A DNA stretch of 64,000 bases. It comes from Mitsuaria sp. PDC51 (lineage in GTDB: Bacteria > Pseudomonadota > Gammaproteobacteria > Burkholderiales > Burkholderiaceae_C). This document shows, piece by piece, positions 25,782-35,852 of this stretch; the first letter of the stretch is position 1; every line of letters starts with the position of its first letter. Both the position numbers and the translations under genes were made by a program. The DNA is taken from assembly GCF_900113225.1 (NCBI RefSeq), contig NZ_FOZE01000002.1:682001-746000 (forward strand), read 5' to 3'. Under the pieces are notes generated by a model that was not told the DNA's origin, made no database searches, and worked only from the letters and a program-made list of their open reading frames with translations.

Positions 25782-27317
25782 TCAGGGCTTGTCGGGCGCG
25801 GATGACGCCGACGGCGCGGCCGCCACGTCCTCGCGATCCAGCTCGACACGGTTGCGCCCGCCCTGCTTGGCGCGGTACATCGCGGCGTCGGCGCGACGCA
25901 GCGGGTCCTCGACGCCGGCGTCGTCGCCCCGCAGCAAGGTCACCCCGATGCTGACGGTGTACGAGATCGACGCCGCGCCGCCGTCCTTCGCGTCGAGCGC
26001 CACCGGCGTCGCGGCGATGCGCTCGCGCAGGCGCTCGGCGAAGCGGCGCGCGCCGGCCAGGTCAGTGTGGGCGAGCCCGATGACGAACTCCTCGCCGCCG
26101 AAGCGCCCCGGCAGGTCGACGTCCCGCGAGGCGTCCTTCAGCACCTGCGCCAGGGCGCGGATCACCGCGTCGCCGGCGGCATGGCCGTGGTGGTCGTTGA
26201 CCTGCTTGAAGTGGTCGATGTCAAGCATCAGCAGCGCGGACGGCGTGCGGTAGCGCCGCACCGTGCGCAGCAGCGCGCGCAGGCCCTCCTCGGTCGCCAT
26301 CCGATTGGCCAGCCCCGTGAGGCCGTCGGTGCGCGAGCGCTGCTCGAGTTCCGCGTTGACCTTGGCGAGCTGGGTCACCAGCGCCTCGGTCGAGCGCAGC
26401 CAGCGCGACAGCGCCTGGTACCCGAACTGCGCCACGAACAGCACGATCAGTGTGAACACCCAGAAGAACACCCAGGCGGTGCTGAGCATCACCCGCGACG
26501 CTTCCTCCAGCCGGCGCCAGTCCCCGCTCGCCAGCGCGGCGCGCAGCTGCAGCGATCCCAGGCCCAGGCTCACCAGCCCATAGCCCTGCACCGCCAGCAC
26601 GATCGCGAACAGCAGGCCCAGGCCCATCGCGCGGCGGCCGCTGGGCGGCGGCGTGAACAGCGCCGGCCGGCGCGCGATCCAGCGCGAGAGCCGCGGCCAG
26701 CTCAGCGCCATCAGTGGCCCGCCGAGCAGCACGCTCTGCAGGAAGGCGCCCAGCCACCAGCCCTGCCAGATCGGCAACTGGCGCTCGGCGGCGAGGTCGT
26801 GGTTGAAATTCCAGATCAGCGCGCCGGCGGAGCTGAACACCGCGCCGACGAAACACAGCGGCACGAAGAACAGCCAGGCTCTGAGGCTGCGCAGCCCGCG
26901 CGCCGCGCCGACGGCCCGGTAGCCCAGCGCCAGCACGCCCAGCCCGAGCGGATTGGCGCAGGCGAAGACCGCCGCCCAGCCCGGCGCCATGCCGGCGTCG
27001 ACCGCCAGCACGAAGGTGGCCGCCCAGGCGGGCACCGCGCCCCAGCGCCAGCCGAAGCACAGCGTCCACCACAGGCACAGCGGGATCGGCGGGTAGAAGG
27101 TCAGGAAGGCGACCGCGCCGCCCAGGTCGACGGGAATCCCGGACCAGCCCTCGCGGACCGTGAGCAGGCCCAGCACGACGCAGGCGACGACGGTCGCCAG
27201 CCAGCCGCCCAGCAGCCAGCGCCGCTCGACCGCCCGGCCCTCGCGCCACAGCGCCCGGACCGACAGGCTGCCCGGCGTGTCGGGCATCAGGTCGGCCAGG
27301 CGCTGCAGCGGCTCCAT
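25782..27317 (-). CDS. Diguanylate cyclase with MASE-like membrane sensor
   Basis: 511 residues. Residues about 30-325 contain eight or so hydrophobic helices (MASE1-like layout), so the sensor is in the inner membrane. A short coiled segment (LVTQLAKVNAELEQRSRTDGLTGLANR) leads to a GGDEF domain (about 340-500) with the active signature GGEEF and, five residues before it, the inhibitory I-site RxxD as RDVD. It makes cyclic di-GMP from two GTP and should be product-inhibited. The ligand or physical signal is unknown. It ends 1 base before yggS starts its stop codon side, so yggS lies immediately upstream on the same strand. Confidence 0.9.
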   Translation of the reverse strand: MEPLQRLADLMPDTPGSLSVRALWREGRAVERRWLLGGWLATVVACVVLGLLTVREGWSGIPVDLGGAVAFLTFYPPIPLCLWWTLCFGWRWGAVPAWAATFVLAVDAGMAPGWAAVFACANPLGLGVLALGYRAVGAARGLRSLRAWLFFVPLCFVGAVFSSAGALIWNFNHDLAAERQLPIWQGWWLGAFLQSVLLGGPLMALSWPRLSRWIARRPALFTPPPSGRRAMGLGLLFAIVLAVQGYGLVSLGLGSLQLRAALASGDWRRLEEASRVMLSTAWVFFWVFTLIVLFVAQFGYQALSRWLRSTEALVTQLAKVNAELEQRSRTDGLTGLANRMATEEGLRALLRTVRRYRTPSALLMLDIDHFKQVNDHHGHAAGDAVIRALAQVLKDASRDVDLPGRFGGEEFVIGLAHTDLAGARRFAERLRERIAATPVALDAKDGGAASISYTVSIGVTLLRGDDAGVEDPLRRADAAMYRAKQGGRNRVELDREDVAAAPSASSAPDKP

Positions 27318-28031
27318 TCAGCCCCCCGGCGGGGTCGGACGGGTCCGCGCGCCGAAGATCGCCGAGCCCACGCGCACCATCGTGGCGCCTTCCAGGATCG
27401 CGGCGTCCATGTCGGCGCTCATGCCCATGCTCAGGGTGTCCAGGCTCAGCCCGAGGTCCCGGTTGAGCGCGGCCAGCAGCCCGGCCAGCGCCCGGTGCGG
27501 AACCCGCTGCGCCTCCAGCGTGGCGGCCGGCTCCGGGATCGCCATCAGGCCGCGCAGCCGCAGCCTCGGCAGCGCGGCGACCGCGCGCGCCACCTCGGCC
27601 ACCTCGGCCGGCGCCAGGCCGCTCTTGGACGCCTCGCCGCTGATGTTGACCTGCAGGCAGACGTCCAGCGGCGGGAGCGCCGCCGGCCGCTGCTCGGCCA
27701 GCCGCTGGGCGATCTTGAGCCGGTCGACGCTGTGCACCCAGTCGAAGCGCTCCGCCACCACCCGCGTCTTGTTGCTCTGCAGCGGCCCGATCAGGTGCCA
27801 CTCGACGCGCTCGCGCAGGTCGGCCAGCGCATCGATCTTGTCGACGGCCTCCTGCACGTAGTTCTCACCGAAGCGGCACTCGCCGGCCTCGAACGCTTCT
27901 CTCACATCCGAAGCCGGGAAAGTCTTTGTTACCACCAGCAGCGTGACGCTGTGCACGGGCCGCGACGCCTGCAGGCAAGCCCTCTCAATGCGGCCATGGA
28001 GCTGTTGTATGTTCTCGGAGATCGTCGCCAT
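27318..28031 (-). CDS. yggS: YggS/PLPBP family pyridoxal phosphate homeostasis protein
   Basis: 237 residues from ATG 28031 (a TTG at 28040 is also in frame). The family binds PLP without catalysing a reaction and balances PLP and amino-acid pools. Seen are the PLP lysine in LLVVTKTFPASD (about 36), FGENYVQEA, WHLIGPLQSNK, VNISGEASKSGL, LRGLMAIP and SMGMSADMDAAI. It is divergent from pilT with only 25 bases between the start codons, an arrangement conserved in beta- and gammaproteobacteria. The stop directly adjoins the diguanylate cyclase gene. Confidence 0.94.
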   Translation of the reverse strand: MATISENIQQLHGRIERACLQASRPVHSVTLLVVTKTFPASDVREAFEAGECRFGENYVQEAVDKIDALADLRERVEWHLIGPLQSNKTRVVAERFDWVHSVDRLKIAQRLAEQRPAALPPLDVCLQVNISGEASKSGLAPAEVAEVARAVAALPRLRLRGLMAIPEPAATLEAQRVPHRALAGLLAALNRDLGLSLDTLSMGMSADMDAAILEGATMVRVGSAIFGARTRPTPPGG

Positions 28032-28056
28032 AATCGCCAACGCTTTTCCCTATCCC

Positions 28057-29100
28057 ATGGACATCACCCAACTGCTGGCATTCTCGGTCAAGAACAAGGC
28101 CTCCGACCTTCACTTGTCCGCTGGTCTGCCCCCCATGATCCGCGTCCATGGCGACGTGCGCCGCATCAACGTCGAGGCCCTCGAGCACCGCCAGGTGCAC
28201 GACATGGTCTACGACATCATGAGCGACGCCCAGCGCAAGACCTACGAGGAGACGCTGGAGTGCGACTTCTCGTTCGAGATCCAGGGCCTGGCGCGCTTCC
28301 GCGTCAACGCGTTCAACCAGAACCGCGGCGCCGGCGCCGTGTTCCGGACCATCCCGAGCAAGATCCTGACGCTGGAGCAGCTCAACTGCCCCAAGGTCTT
28401 CGCGGACCTGGCGATGAAGCCGCGCGGCATGGTGCTGGTCACCGGCCCGACCGGCTCGGGCAAGTCGACGACGCTGGCCGCGATGATCAACCACCTCAAC
28501 GAGAACGAGTACGGTCACATCCTGACCGTCGAGGACCCGATCGAGTTCGTGCACGAGTCCAAGAAGTGCCTGGTCAACCAGCGCGAGGTGGGCCCGCACA
28601 CGATGAGCTTCTCCAACGCGCTGCGCTCGGCGCTGCGCGAGGACCCGGACTGCATCCTGGTGGGCGAAATGCGCGACCTGGAAACCATCCGCCTGGCGCT
28701 GACCGCCGCGGAGACGGGCCACCTGGTCTTCGGCACGCTGCACACCTCCTCGGCCGCCAAGACGGTGGACCGGATCGTGGACGTGTTCCCCGCGGCGGAG
28801 AAGGAAATGGTCCGCGCGATGCTGTCGGAATCGCTGCAGGCGGTGATCTCGCAGACGCTGTGCAAGACCAAGGACGGCAACGGCCGGCTGGCGGCGCACG
28901 AGATCATGCTGGGCACCTCGGCGATCCGGAACCTGATCCGCGAGAACAAGATCGCGCAGATGTACTCCTCGATCCAGACCGGCAACAACCTGGGCATGCA
29001 GACGCTGGACCAGAACCTCACCGACCTGGTCCGCCGCAACATGATCAGCCCGGCCGAGGCCCGGCTGAAGGCCAAGTTCCCCGAGAACTTCCCCGGCTGA
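28057..29100 (+). CDS. pilT: Type IV pilus retraction ATPase PilT
   Basis: 347 residues, family length. The hexameric ATPase disassembles the pilus at the inner membrane for twitching motility. Walker A GPTGSGKSTT (130-139), Asp box and Walker B (ILVGEMRDLETI), the His box TGHLVFGTLHTSSA and the PilT-specific C-terminal motif AIRNLIRE (about 288-295) are all present. ATG 28057 gives the family N-terminus MDITQLLAF. pilU follows after 78 bases. Confidence 0.97.
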   Translation: MDITQLLAFSVKNKASDLHLSAGLPPMIRVHGDVRRINVEALEHRQVHDMVYDIMSDAQRKTYEETLECDFSFEIQGLARFRVNAFNQNRGAGAVFRTIPSKILTLEQLNCPKVFADLAMKPRGMVLVTGPTGSGKSTTLAAMINHLNENEYGHILTVEDPIEFVHESKKCLVNQREVGPHTMSFSNALRSALREDPDCILVGEMRDLETIRLALTAAETGHLVFGTLHTSSAAKTVDRIVDVFPAAEKEMVRAMLSESLQAVISQTLCKTKDGNGRLAAHEIMLGTSAIRNLIRENKIAQMYSSIQTGNNLGMQTLDQNLTDLVRRNMISPAEARLKAKFPENFPG

Positions 29101-29178
29101 CCCGCCCCCCAACGACAAACACGACCGGGACCCGGGCGACTGAGCGACGGCGCCCCGGCATAAGGACAGGACCTCGCC

Positions 29179-30315
29179 ATGGAACGCGATCAGGCCACCA
29201 AGTTCATCAACGACCTGCTGCGCCTGATGGTGTCGCGCAAGGGCTCCGACCTGTTCCTGACGGCGGACTTCCCGCCCGCGGTCAAGGTCGACGGCAAGGT
29301 GACCAAGGTGTCGCCCCAGCCGCTGACCGGCCAGCACACGCTGCAGCTGGCGCGGGCCATCATGAACGACAAGCAGGCGGCCGATTTCGAGCGCACCAAG
29401 GAGTGCAACTTCGCGATCTCGCCGCAGGGCATCGGCCGCTTCCGCGTCAACGCCTACATCCAGCAGGGCCACGTGGCGCTGGTGCTGCGGACCATCCCCC
29501 AGACCCTGCCGACGATCGAATCGCTGGACCTGCCCGTGGTCCTGAAGGACGTCACCCAGACCAAGCGCGGCCTGGTGATCCTGGTGGGCGCCACCGGCTC
29601 GGGCAAGAGCACGACGCTGGCGGCGATGGTCGACCACCGCAACGAGACCACCTACGGCCACATCATCACGATCGAGGACCCGGTCGAGTTCGTCCACCCG
29701 CACAAGAACTGCATCGTCAGCCAGCGCGAGGTCGGCCTGGACACCGAAGGCTGGGAGCAGGCGCTGAAGAACACGCTGCGCCAGGCGCCGGACGTGATCC
29801 TGATGGGCGAGATCCGTGACCGCGAGACGATGGAGCACGCCGTCGCCTTCGCCGAGACCGGCCACCTGTGCATGGCCACGCTGCACGCCAACAGCGCCAA
29901 CCAGGCGCTGGACCGGATCATCAACTTCTTCCCCGAAGAGCGCCGCGCCCAACTGCTGATGGACCTGTCGCTCAACCTGAAGGCGCTGGTCTCGCAGCGG
30001 CTGCTGCCGCGCCAGGAGGGCAAGGGCCGGATCGCCGCGGTCGAGATCCTGCTGAACACGCCGCTGATCAGCGACCTGATCTTCAAGGGCGAGGTGGGCG
30101 AGATCAAGGAAATCATGAAGCGCTCGCGCGAGCTCGGCATGCAGACCTTCGACCAGGCGCTGTTCGACCTCTATGAATTCGGCAAGGTCACCTACGAGGA
30201 CGCGCTGCGCAATGCCGACTCGGTCAACGACCTGCGGCTGCAGATCAAGCTCAACAGCGAGCGGGCGCGCAGCGGCGACCTGGCGTCGGGCACCGAACAC
30301 CTGACCATCGTCTGA
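29179..30315 (+). CDS. pilU: Type IV pilus retraction ATPase PilU
   Basis: 378 residues. PilU supports PilT-dependent retraction. Walker A GATGSGKSTT (137-146), Walker B VILMGEIRDRETM, His box TGHLCMATLHANSA. The start MERDQATKFINDLLRLM and the C-terminal extension beyond the PilT length fit PilU. Same strand as pilT, probably cotranscribed. Confidence 0.96.
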   Translation: MERDQATKFINDLLRLMVSRKGSDLFLTADFPPAVKVDGKVTKVSPQPLTGQHTLQLARAIMNDKQAADFERTKECNFAISPQGIGRFRVNAYIQQGHVALVLRTIPQTLPTIESLDLPVVLKDVTQTKRGLVILVGATGSGKSTTLAAMVDHRNETTYGHIITIEDPVEFVHPHKNCIVSQREVGLDTEGWEQALKNTLRQAPDVILMGEIRDRETMEHAVAFAETGHLCMATLHANSANQALDRIINFFPEERRAQLLMDLSLNLKALVSQRLLPRQEGKGRIAAVEILLNTPLISDLIFKGEVGEIKEIMKRSRELGMQTFDQALFDLYEFGKVTYEDALRNADSVNDLRLQIKLNSERARSGDLASGTEHLTIV

Positions 30316-30371
30316 GCGCGCGGGAGGGACACAATCGGCGGGTCTTCATCCACCCACCGACAGGTTCCTCC

Positions 30372-31274
30372 ATGAGCAGCATCGGCCAGCGTTCCTACGA
30401 CTCCCTCCCTCCCCTGCGCGTCGCCTTCCTCGGCCTCGGCGTCATGGGCTTCCCGATGGCGGGCCATCTCGCCAGGGCCGGGCATGGGGTCGTCGCCTAC
30501 AACCGGTCGCCCGCGAAGGCGCAGGCCTGGGTCGCCGAGTTCGGCGGGCAGTCGGCCGCGACGCCGCGTGAGGCGGCCCAGGGCGCCGACATCGTCTTCT
30601 GCTGCGTCGGCAACGACGCCGACCTGCGCTCGGTCGTGCTGGGCACCGACGGCGCCTTCGCCGGCATGAAGCCCGGCGCGGTCCTCGTCGACCACACCAC
30701 CGCCTCGGCGGAAGTCGCCCGCGAGCTCGCGGCCGAAGCGACGCGACAGGGCCTGCACTTCATCGACGCCCCCGTCTCCGGCGGCCAGGCCGGCGCAGTG
30801 AACGGCGCGCTGACCGTCATGTGCGGCGGCGACGAGGCGGTCTTCGGGCGCATCCAGCCGGTCGCGATGCACTTCGCCAAGGCGGTGACCCGCGTGGGCG
30901 AGGCCGGCGCCGGCCAGCTCGCGAAGATGGTCAACCAGATCTGCATCGCCGGCATCGTCCAGGGCCTGTCCGAGGCGATCGCCTTCGGCCAGAAGAGCGG
31001 CCTGCCGATGCCGCTGGTGCTCGAGGTCATCGGCAAGGGCGCCGCCCAGAGCTGGCAGATGGACAACCGCGGCAAGACCATGGTCGAGGACAAGTTCGAC
31101 TTCGGCTTCGCCGTGGACTGGATGCGCAAGGACCTCGGGCTGGTGCTCGACGAGGCGCGCCGCAACGGCGCGCGCCTGCCGCTGACCGCCCTGGTGGACC
31201 AGTTCTATGCCGACGTGCAGGCCGAGGGCGGCGGCCGCCTCGACACCTCCAGCCTGATCAAGCGCCTGCGCTGA
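30372..31274 (+). CDS. NAD(P)-dependent beta-hydroxyacid dehydrogenase (GarR/GLYR type)
   Basis: 300 residues. Rossmann fold at the N-terminus with GLGVMGFPMAGHLARAGH (about 19-36), substrate loop DAPVSGGQAGA (about 137-147) and the catalytic lysine region GAGQLAKMVNQI. The family reduces or oxidises small hydroxy acids (tartronate semialdehyde, 3-hydroxyisobutyrate, succinic semialdehyde/glyoxylate); the exact substrate is unclear. The first 15 residues MSSIGQRSYDSLPPL precede the fold and could be a non-native extension, but no better start is visible. It is convergent with the E1 paralogue gene. Confidence 0.88.
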   Translation: MSSIGQRSYDSLPPLRVAFLGLGVMGFPMAGHLARAGHGVVAYNRSPAKAQAWVAEFGGQSAATPREAAQGADIVFCCVGNDADLRSVVLGTDGAFAGMKPGAVLVDHTTASAEVARELAAEATRQGLHFIDAPVSGGQAGAVNGALTVMCGGDEAVFGRIQPVAMHFAKAVTRVGEAGAGQLAKMVNQICIAGIVQGLSEAIAFGQKSGLPMPLVLEVIGKGAAQSWQMDNRGKTMVEDKFDFGFAVDWMRKDLGLVLDEARRNGARLPLTALVDQFYADVQAEGGGRLDTSSLIKRLR

Positions 31275-31275
31275 A

Positions 31276-31308
31276 GCGCGCCCGGCGCCGGTTGCGGGCG
31301 CGGCGCGC
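31276..31308. terminator. GC-rich hairpin between convergent genes
   Basis: GCGCGCC (31276-31282) pairs with GGCGCGC (31302-31308); the interior (GGCGCC.. / ..GGGCGC) can pair further. It sits exactly between the two stop codons. No T-run, so termination would be weak or factor-assisted. Confidence 0.4.
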
Positions 31309-33972
31309 CTAGGCTTCGCCCAGCGCGCGGGCGACCAGTTCCACCTGCTCCAGCTGATGGATGGCGTGCGAGGAGGTGGCGCCCGAGCCGTTCGGCCGGC
31401 GCGCCACGCAGCGCAGCCGCGCATGCGGCGGCAGCAGCTCATCCATCTGCTCGCGGATGAAGGACCAGGCGCCCTGCTGCCGGTGCTCCTCCTGCACCCA
31501 AGTGATTTCCACCAGCGCCGGATACCGCGCCAGCAAGGCCTCCAGCGCCTGCGCCGGGAACGGATAGAACTGCTCGATCCGCGCCACCGCCAGGTCCGCC
31601 CGCGCGACCGAGCGCCGCCCGCGGTCCAGGTCGTAATAGACCTTGCCGCTGCACAGCAGCAGGCGCTCGACCTGGCGCGGGTCCTCGACCGTCGTGTCGT
31701 CGATGACCGTCTGGAAGCTGCCCCCGGTGAGTTCCTCGATCCCGGCGTGCGAGGCCTTCTCCCAATAGAGCGTGCCCTTGGGCGACATCACGATCAGCGG
31801 CTTGCGCAGCGTGTCGAAGGCCTGCCGGCGCAGCAGGTGGAACCACTGCGCCGCCGTCGACGGGCAGGCCACGCGCAGGTTGTCCTCGCCGCACAGCTGC
31901 AGGAAGCGGCTCAGGTAACCGCTCGAGTGGTCCGGCCCGATGCCCTCGTTGCCATGCGGCAGCAGCACCGCCAGCGAGGAGGTGTCGCCCCACTTCTCCT
32001 CGCCGGAGCTGATGTACTGGTCGACGAAGACCTGCGCGCCGTTGACGAAGTCGCCGAACTGCGCTTCCCACACCGTCAGCGTGCGCGCGGCGCCGACGCT
32101 GTAGCCGTACTCGAAGCCCAGCACCGCCTCCTCGGACAGCGGCGAGTTGTGGATGTCGAAGCGGCCGCTGGGGCCGTCGCCGGCCGCCACCTGGCGCAGC
32201 GGCACGAACTCCGCGGCCGTGCCGTCGCGCGCGCCGCCAGCCTCCTGCGAGGTCCAGACCGCCTGGCGGTGCAGGAAGGTGCCGCGGCGCACGTCCATGC
32301 CGGAGACCCGCACGTTCAGTCCGCCGCGCAGGATGGTGGCGTAGGCCAGGTTCTCGGCGAAGCACCAGTCGGCCCGCAGCGGCGGCTCGGCCAGCCCGGC
32401 CATGCGTCGCCAGTGGTCGACCAGCGTGCGCACCATCGCATGCGGCTCGAAGCCGTCGGGCAGGCTCGTCATCGGGTCGATCAGCGCCTGCACGCCGGCC
32501 GCGTCCAGGGCCGGCACCGTGCCCGGCCGGCGCAGCGGCGACGGCGTCTCGTCCTCGGCCGGCAGCGCGGGATCGGAGAAGGCCTGGTGGGCCCGCACCC
32601 GGCTACGCGTCACGTGCGAGGCCAGGTCGGTGTCGGGCGGCACGACGCGATCGGCGCGCAGCGCCGCGGCGTAGCGATCGACGATGGTCGGGTGCGACTG
32701 CGTCAGCGCATGGATGCGCGGCCGCGTCAGCGCCGGCACGTCGCTTTCCGAATGGCCGAGCCGGCGGTAGCCGATCAGGTCGATGACGATGTCGGAACCG
32801 AAGCGCGCGCGCCAGGCCATCGCGATCGCGGCGGCCCGCAGCGCCTGCTCGGGCTCGTCCGCGTTCACGCGCAGGACCGGCGCATCGATCATGCGGGTGA
32901 CGTCGGTGCAGTACTGCGCGGGCCAGGCGCTCATCGGGTTGGGCTCGGTGAAGCCGACCTGGTTGTTGATGATCACGTGCACCGTGCCGCCGACGGTGTA
33001 ACCCGGCTTGCCGCCCAGCATCAGCGTCTCCATCACCACGCCCTGCCCCGCGAAGGCGGCGTCGCCATGCAGCATCAGCGGCAGCACCAGGCGCCGGCCG
33101 TCCTGGTCGGCGCGCTCGCGGCTGAGCGCGTCCTGGCAGGCGCGCGCCAGGCCGGTCAGCACCGGATGCACGCTCTGCAGATGGGACGGGTTGTGCGCCA
33201 GCGTCAGCGTCAGGCGGCCGCGCGGCGTGTCCAGCTCGCGCTCGCCGCCCAGGTGATAGACCAGGTCGGTGTGGCGCTCCGGATGCGGCGACTTCGGATC
33301 GAAGTGGTCCAGCACCCGCGCCGGCGGGAAGCCCATCAGGTTGACCAGCACGTTGACCCGCCCGCGGTGCGGCATGCCCAGGAAGATCCGCCGCACGCCG
33401 TGGTCGGCCGCCTCGGCGCAGAGCGCGTCCAGCAGCGGGATCAGCGTCTCGTTGCCTTCCAGCGAGAAGCGCTTCGCATGCGGGAAGGCCTGGGCGACAT
33501 GCTCCTCCCAGCCCTGCGCGCGGATCAGCCGGTCCAGCAGCGCGAGCCGCTCCGCGGCGCCGCCCGGCACCGGCGGCGAGGCCTCCATCTCGTGATGCAG
33601 CCAGTCGCGCCGCGACGCGTCGCGCACCGCGCTGGCGTCCAAGGCCAGGCCGCCGCAGTAGATGGCCTTGAGCGCGCGGTCCAGGTCACCGACGGTGCGC
33701 GCGCTCCACAGCGGCGCGCCGGCCGGCGACAGCCATTCGCCGGGCTGCAGGCCGAAGCACTGCGGATCGAGCAGCCCCGGATCGGCGGGCCTCGACACGC
33801 CCAGCGGGTCGAGCCGCGCGCTGCGGTGGCCGTCGCGGCGGTGCGCCTCGATGAAGGCCAGCACCTCGGGGCGCCAGCGCGCCGCGGCGGGCGGCGAGAC
33901 CGGCGACGAAGCGGACGGTGCGGGGGAAAGGGATGCGGGCGCCGTCGCGCCCTCCTGGATCCTGTCGTTCAT
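31309..33972 (-). CDS. 2-oxoglutarate dehydrogenase E1 (SucA/OdhA) paralogue, solitary
   Basis: 887 residues, shorter than the usual about 930-960. ThDP-dependent E1 features are present: LGMPHRGRVNVLVN (199-211), GDAAFAGQGVVMETLMLGG, IINNQVGFT, and the C-terminal transketolase-like part with NSPLSEEAVLGFEYGYS and YISSGEEKWG. Differences: the N-terminal E2-binding arm (the about 45-residue segment before the LDPLG region in ordinary SucA) is replaced by a low-complexity Ala/Ser/Pro tract; GHNE-D is GHSESD; LEGGD is LEGNE. sucB and lpd are not adjacent. It may be a 2-oxo acid decarboxylase or an E1 for another substrate. Naming it sucA would be unsafe. Confidence 0.82.
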   Translation of the reverse strand: MNDRIQEGATAPASLSPAPSASSPVSPPAAARWRPEVLAFIEAHRRDGHRSARLDPLGVSRPADPGLLDPQCFGLQPGEWLSPAGAPLWSARTVGDLDRALKAIYCGGLALDASAVRDASRRDWLHHEMEASPPVPGGAAERLALLDRLIRAQGWEEHVAQAFPHAKRFSLEGNETLIPLLDALCAEAADHGVRRIFLGMPHRGRVNVLVNLMGFPPARVLDHFDPKSPHPERHTDLVYHLGGERELDTPRGRLTLTLAHNPSHLQSVHPVLTGLARACQDALSRERADQDGRRLVLPLMLHGDAAFAGQGVVMETLMLGGKPGYTVGGTVHVIINNQVGFTEPNPMSAWPAQYCTDVTRMIDAPVLRVNADEPEQALRAAAIAMAWRARFGSDIVIDLIGYRRLGHSESDVPALTRPRIHALTQSHPTIVDRYAAALRADRVVPPDTDLASHVTRSRVRAHQAFSDPALPAEDETPSPLRRPGTVPALDAAGVQALIDPMTSLPDGFEPHAMVRTLVDHWRRMAGLAEPPLRADWCFAENLAYATILRGGLNVRVSGMDVRRGTFLHRQAVWTSQEAGGARDGTAAEFVPLRQVAAGDGPSGRFDIHNSPLSEEAVLGFEYGYSVGAARTLTVWEAQFGDFVNGAQVFVDQYISSGEEKWGDTSSLAVLLPHGNEGIGPDHSSGYLSRFLQLCGEDNLRVACPSTAAQWFHLLRRQAFDTLRKPLIVMSPKGTLYWEKASHAGIEELTGGSFQTVIDDTTVEDPRQVERLLLCSGKVYYDLDRGRRSVARADLAVARIEQFYPFPAQALEALLARYPALVEITWVQEEHRQQGAWSFIREQMDELLPPHARLRCVARRPNGSGATSSHAIHQLEQVELVARALGEA

Positions 33973-34045
33973 GCGGGTCGCTCCCTGGTGAGTCGACGAA
34001 GACGGCGCGGCGATGACAGTGCCGCGGGCACGGGGCGCGCCGGCG

Positions 34046-35590
34046 CTACAGCACGAAGGCGCGGACCGCGTTGTTCAGATGGGCGGCCTCGTCCTCCAGC
34101 GCCTTGGCCGAGGCGGTGCTCTGCTCGACCATCGCCGCGTTCTTCTGCGTGGTGTCGTCCATCTGCATGATGGCCATGTTGACCTGCTCGATGCCCATGC
34201 TCTGCTCGCGGCTGGAGGCGCTGATCTCGGCGACGACGCCGCTGACCTGCTGGATGCCGGTGACGACCTGGGTCATGGTAGCGCCGGCCTGCTCGACCAG
34301 CCGGCTGCCGGCGCCGACCTGCTCGGTGGACGCGACGATCAGGTCCTTGATCTCGCGCGCGGCACCGGCCGAGCGCTGCGCCAGCGCCCGGACCTCCGAG
34401 GCGACGACCGCGAAGCCGCGGCCGTGCTCGCCGGCCCGGGCGGCCTCGACCGCGGCGTTCAGCGCCAGGATGTTGGTCTGGAAGGCGATGCCGTCGATCG
34501 TGCCGATGATCTCGCCGATGCGCTGCGAGGACGCGGAGATCGAGCTCATCGTCGCGACCACCTCGCCCACCGCCTTGCCGCCCGCGCTCGCCACCTGCGA
34601 CGCGGACGCGGCGCTGGCATTGGCCTGGTCGGCGTTGTCGGCGCTCATGCGCACCGCGGCGGTGAGCTGCTCCATCGCGGACGCCGTCTGCTGCAGCGCG
34701 CTGGCCTGGGCCTCGGTGCGCGCCGACAGGTCGGCGTTGCCCTGCGCCACCTCGCGGGCGGCGGCCGAGATCGTGTCCGCGCCCTGTCGCACCTCGGAGA
34801 CGATCCGGTGCAGGCTGCGCACCATGTGCTGCAGCGCGGCGATCAGGCGGCCGATCTCGTCGCTGCTCTGCGGCAGCTCGCGGGGCGTGAGATCGCCCTT
34901 GGCGACGTCCTCCGCCAGCGCGATGGCGCCGTGGATGCGCTGCGTGATCGAGCGGGTGATGCTGTAGGCGGTGACCACGCCCAGCAGCACGGCGATCGCG
35001 GCCACCACGCTCATCCAGAGCTTGGAGCGCTGCGCGTCCGCCTTGGCCCGGGCGACGTCGTCGGCCATGGCCTTGGACTGGTACTCGACCATCTTGTCGA
35101 TCAGCGCGTAGTAGCGCACCTGCAGCTGCGCCATGTCGCCCTGGTAGACGGCCATGGCCTCCTCGCGCTGGCCCGCGGCGATCAGGTCGAAGAGCTTGCG
35201 CACCGCCGCCCCGTAGGCTTTGCGGGCCTCCGACTGCTCGGCGAAGATCGCCTTGGCCTCGTCGGTGTTGAGCATCTTCTCGAAGCGCGCGAAGTTCTCG
35301 GTGTTGGCGGCGCGGACGAGGGCGTACTCGTCCATGTAGCGCTTGACCTGCGCGGGATCGGTGGCCATCAGCAGCCGGCCGATCACGATCACGCCGCGGT
35401 CGCCGACATTCTTGATGTCGTCGCTCACGGCGATCTGGGCGTAGCGGTCATCGACCACCCGGTCCATGGTGCCGCTGGTGCGATTGAGCACCGAAACGGC
35501 GACGGCCAGCACCAGCAGCAGCAAGGCGATCACGATCGCGAACGCGGCGGCCAGCCGCGTTCCGATCTTGAAGTTGGACAACGTCGGCAT
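34046..35590 (-). CDS. Methyl-accepting chemotaxis protein
   Basis: 514 residues from ATG 35590 (GGGAGA upstream). TM1 about 12-30, four-helix-bundle periplasmic sensor (about 35-188), TM2 about 190-212, HAMP and the methyl-accepting domain with [36 protein letters not shown]. It ends NNAVRAFVL with no pentapeptide tether. It is clearly a different receptor from the one at 23850: the sensor parts do not resemble each other beyond helical pattern. Ligand unknown. It is single in its transcript as far as spacing shows. Confidence 0.93.
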   Translation of the reverse strand: MPTLSNFKIGTRLAAAFAIVIALLLLVLAVAVSVLNRTSGTMDRVVDDRYAQIAVSDDIKNVGDRGVIVIGRLLMATDPAQVKRYMDEYALVRAANTENFARFEKMLNTDEAKAIFAEQSEARKAYGAAVRKLFDLIAAGQREEAMAVYQGDMAQLQVRYYALIDKMVEYQSKAMADDVARAKADAQRSKLWMSVVAAIAVLLGVVTAYSITRSITQRIHGAIALAEDVAKGDLTPRELPQSSDEIGRLIAALQHMVRSLHRIVSEVRQGADTISAAAREVAQGNADLSARTEAQASALQQTASAMEQLTAAVRMSADNADQANASAASASQVASAGGKAVGEVVATMSSISASSQRIGEIIGTIDGIAFQTNILALNAAVEAARAGEHGRGFAVVASEVRALAQRSAGAAREIKDLIVASTEQVGAGSRLVEQAGATMTQVVTGIQQVSGVVAEISASSREQSMGIEQVNMAIMQMDDTTQKNAAMVEQSTASAKALEDEAAHLNNAVRAFVL

Positions 35591-35852
35591 GTTCTTTTCT
35601 CCCTGAAAGCCCACGGTCAGTCCTGGACGGGGCAATGCGCGGGCCGGCAAGCGACCGGATGAACCGGCCCCGGACCCATGGGCGGAGCGGCGTGGGCAAG
35701 CAGGATGCCCACGGGCCGGCGGCCCGCGTCATTGCGCGCTTCGATTCGTCAGGAAGGGCCGGCGCGGCGCGCATGCCCCCGCCACAGGCGCCGCACGCGC
35801 CGAATTGGGGCCGGGCACGCGGCTTGGCGGAGTGGGCGACTCGCGTGTTTGC

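Noticed and set aside
26067-29819. A 1250-codon frame on the plus strand opposite the diguanylate cyclase and yggS genes and out of frame with pilT
   Set aside because: Gln/Arg/Pro-rich product with no domain; every part is covered by conserved genes in other frames.
23850-35590. Sigma-28 promoters for the two chemotaxis receptors
   Set aside because: No TAAAGTTT-N11-GCCGATAA-like pair was seen in either upstream gap.
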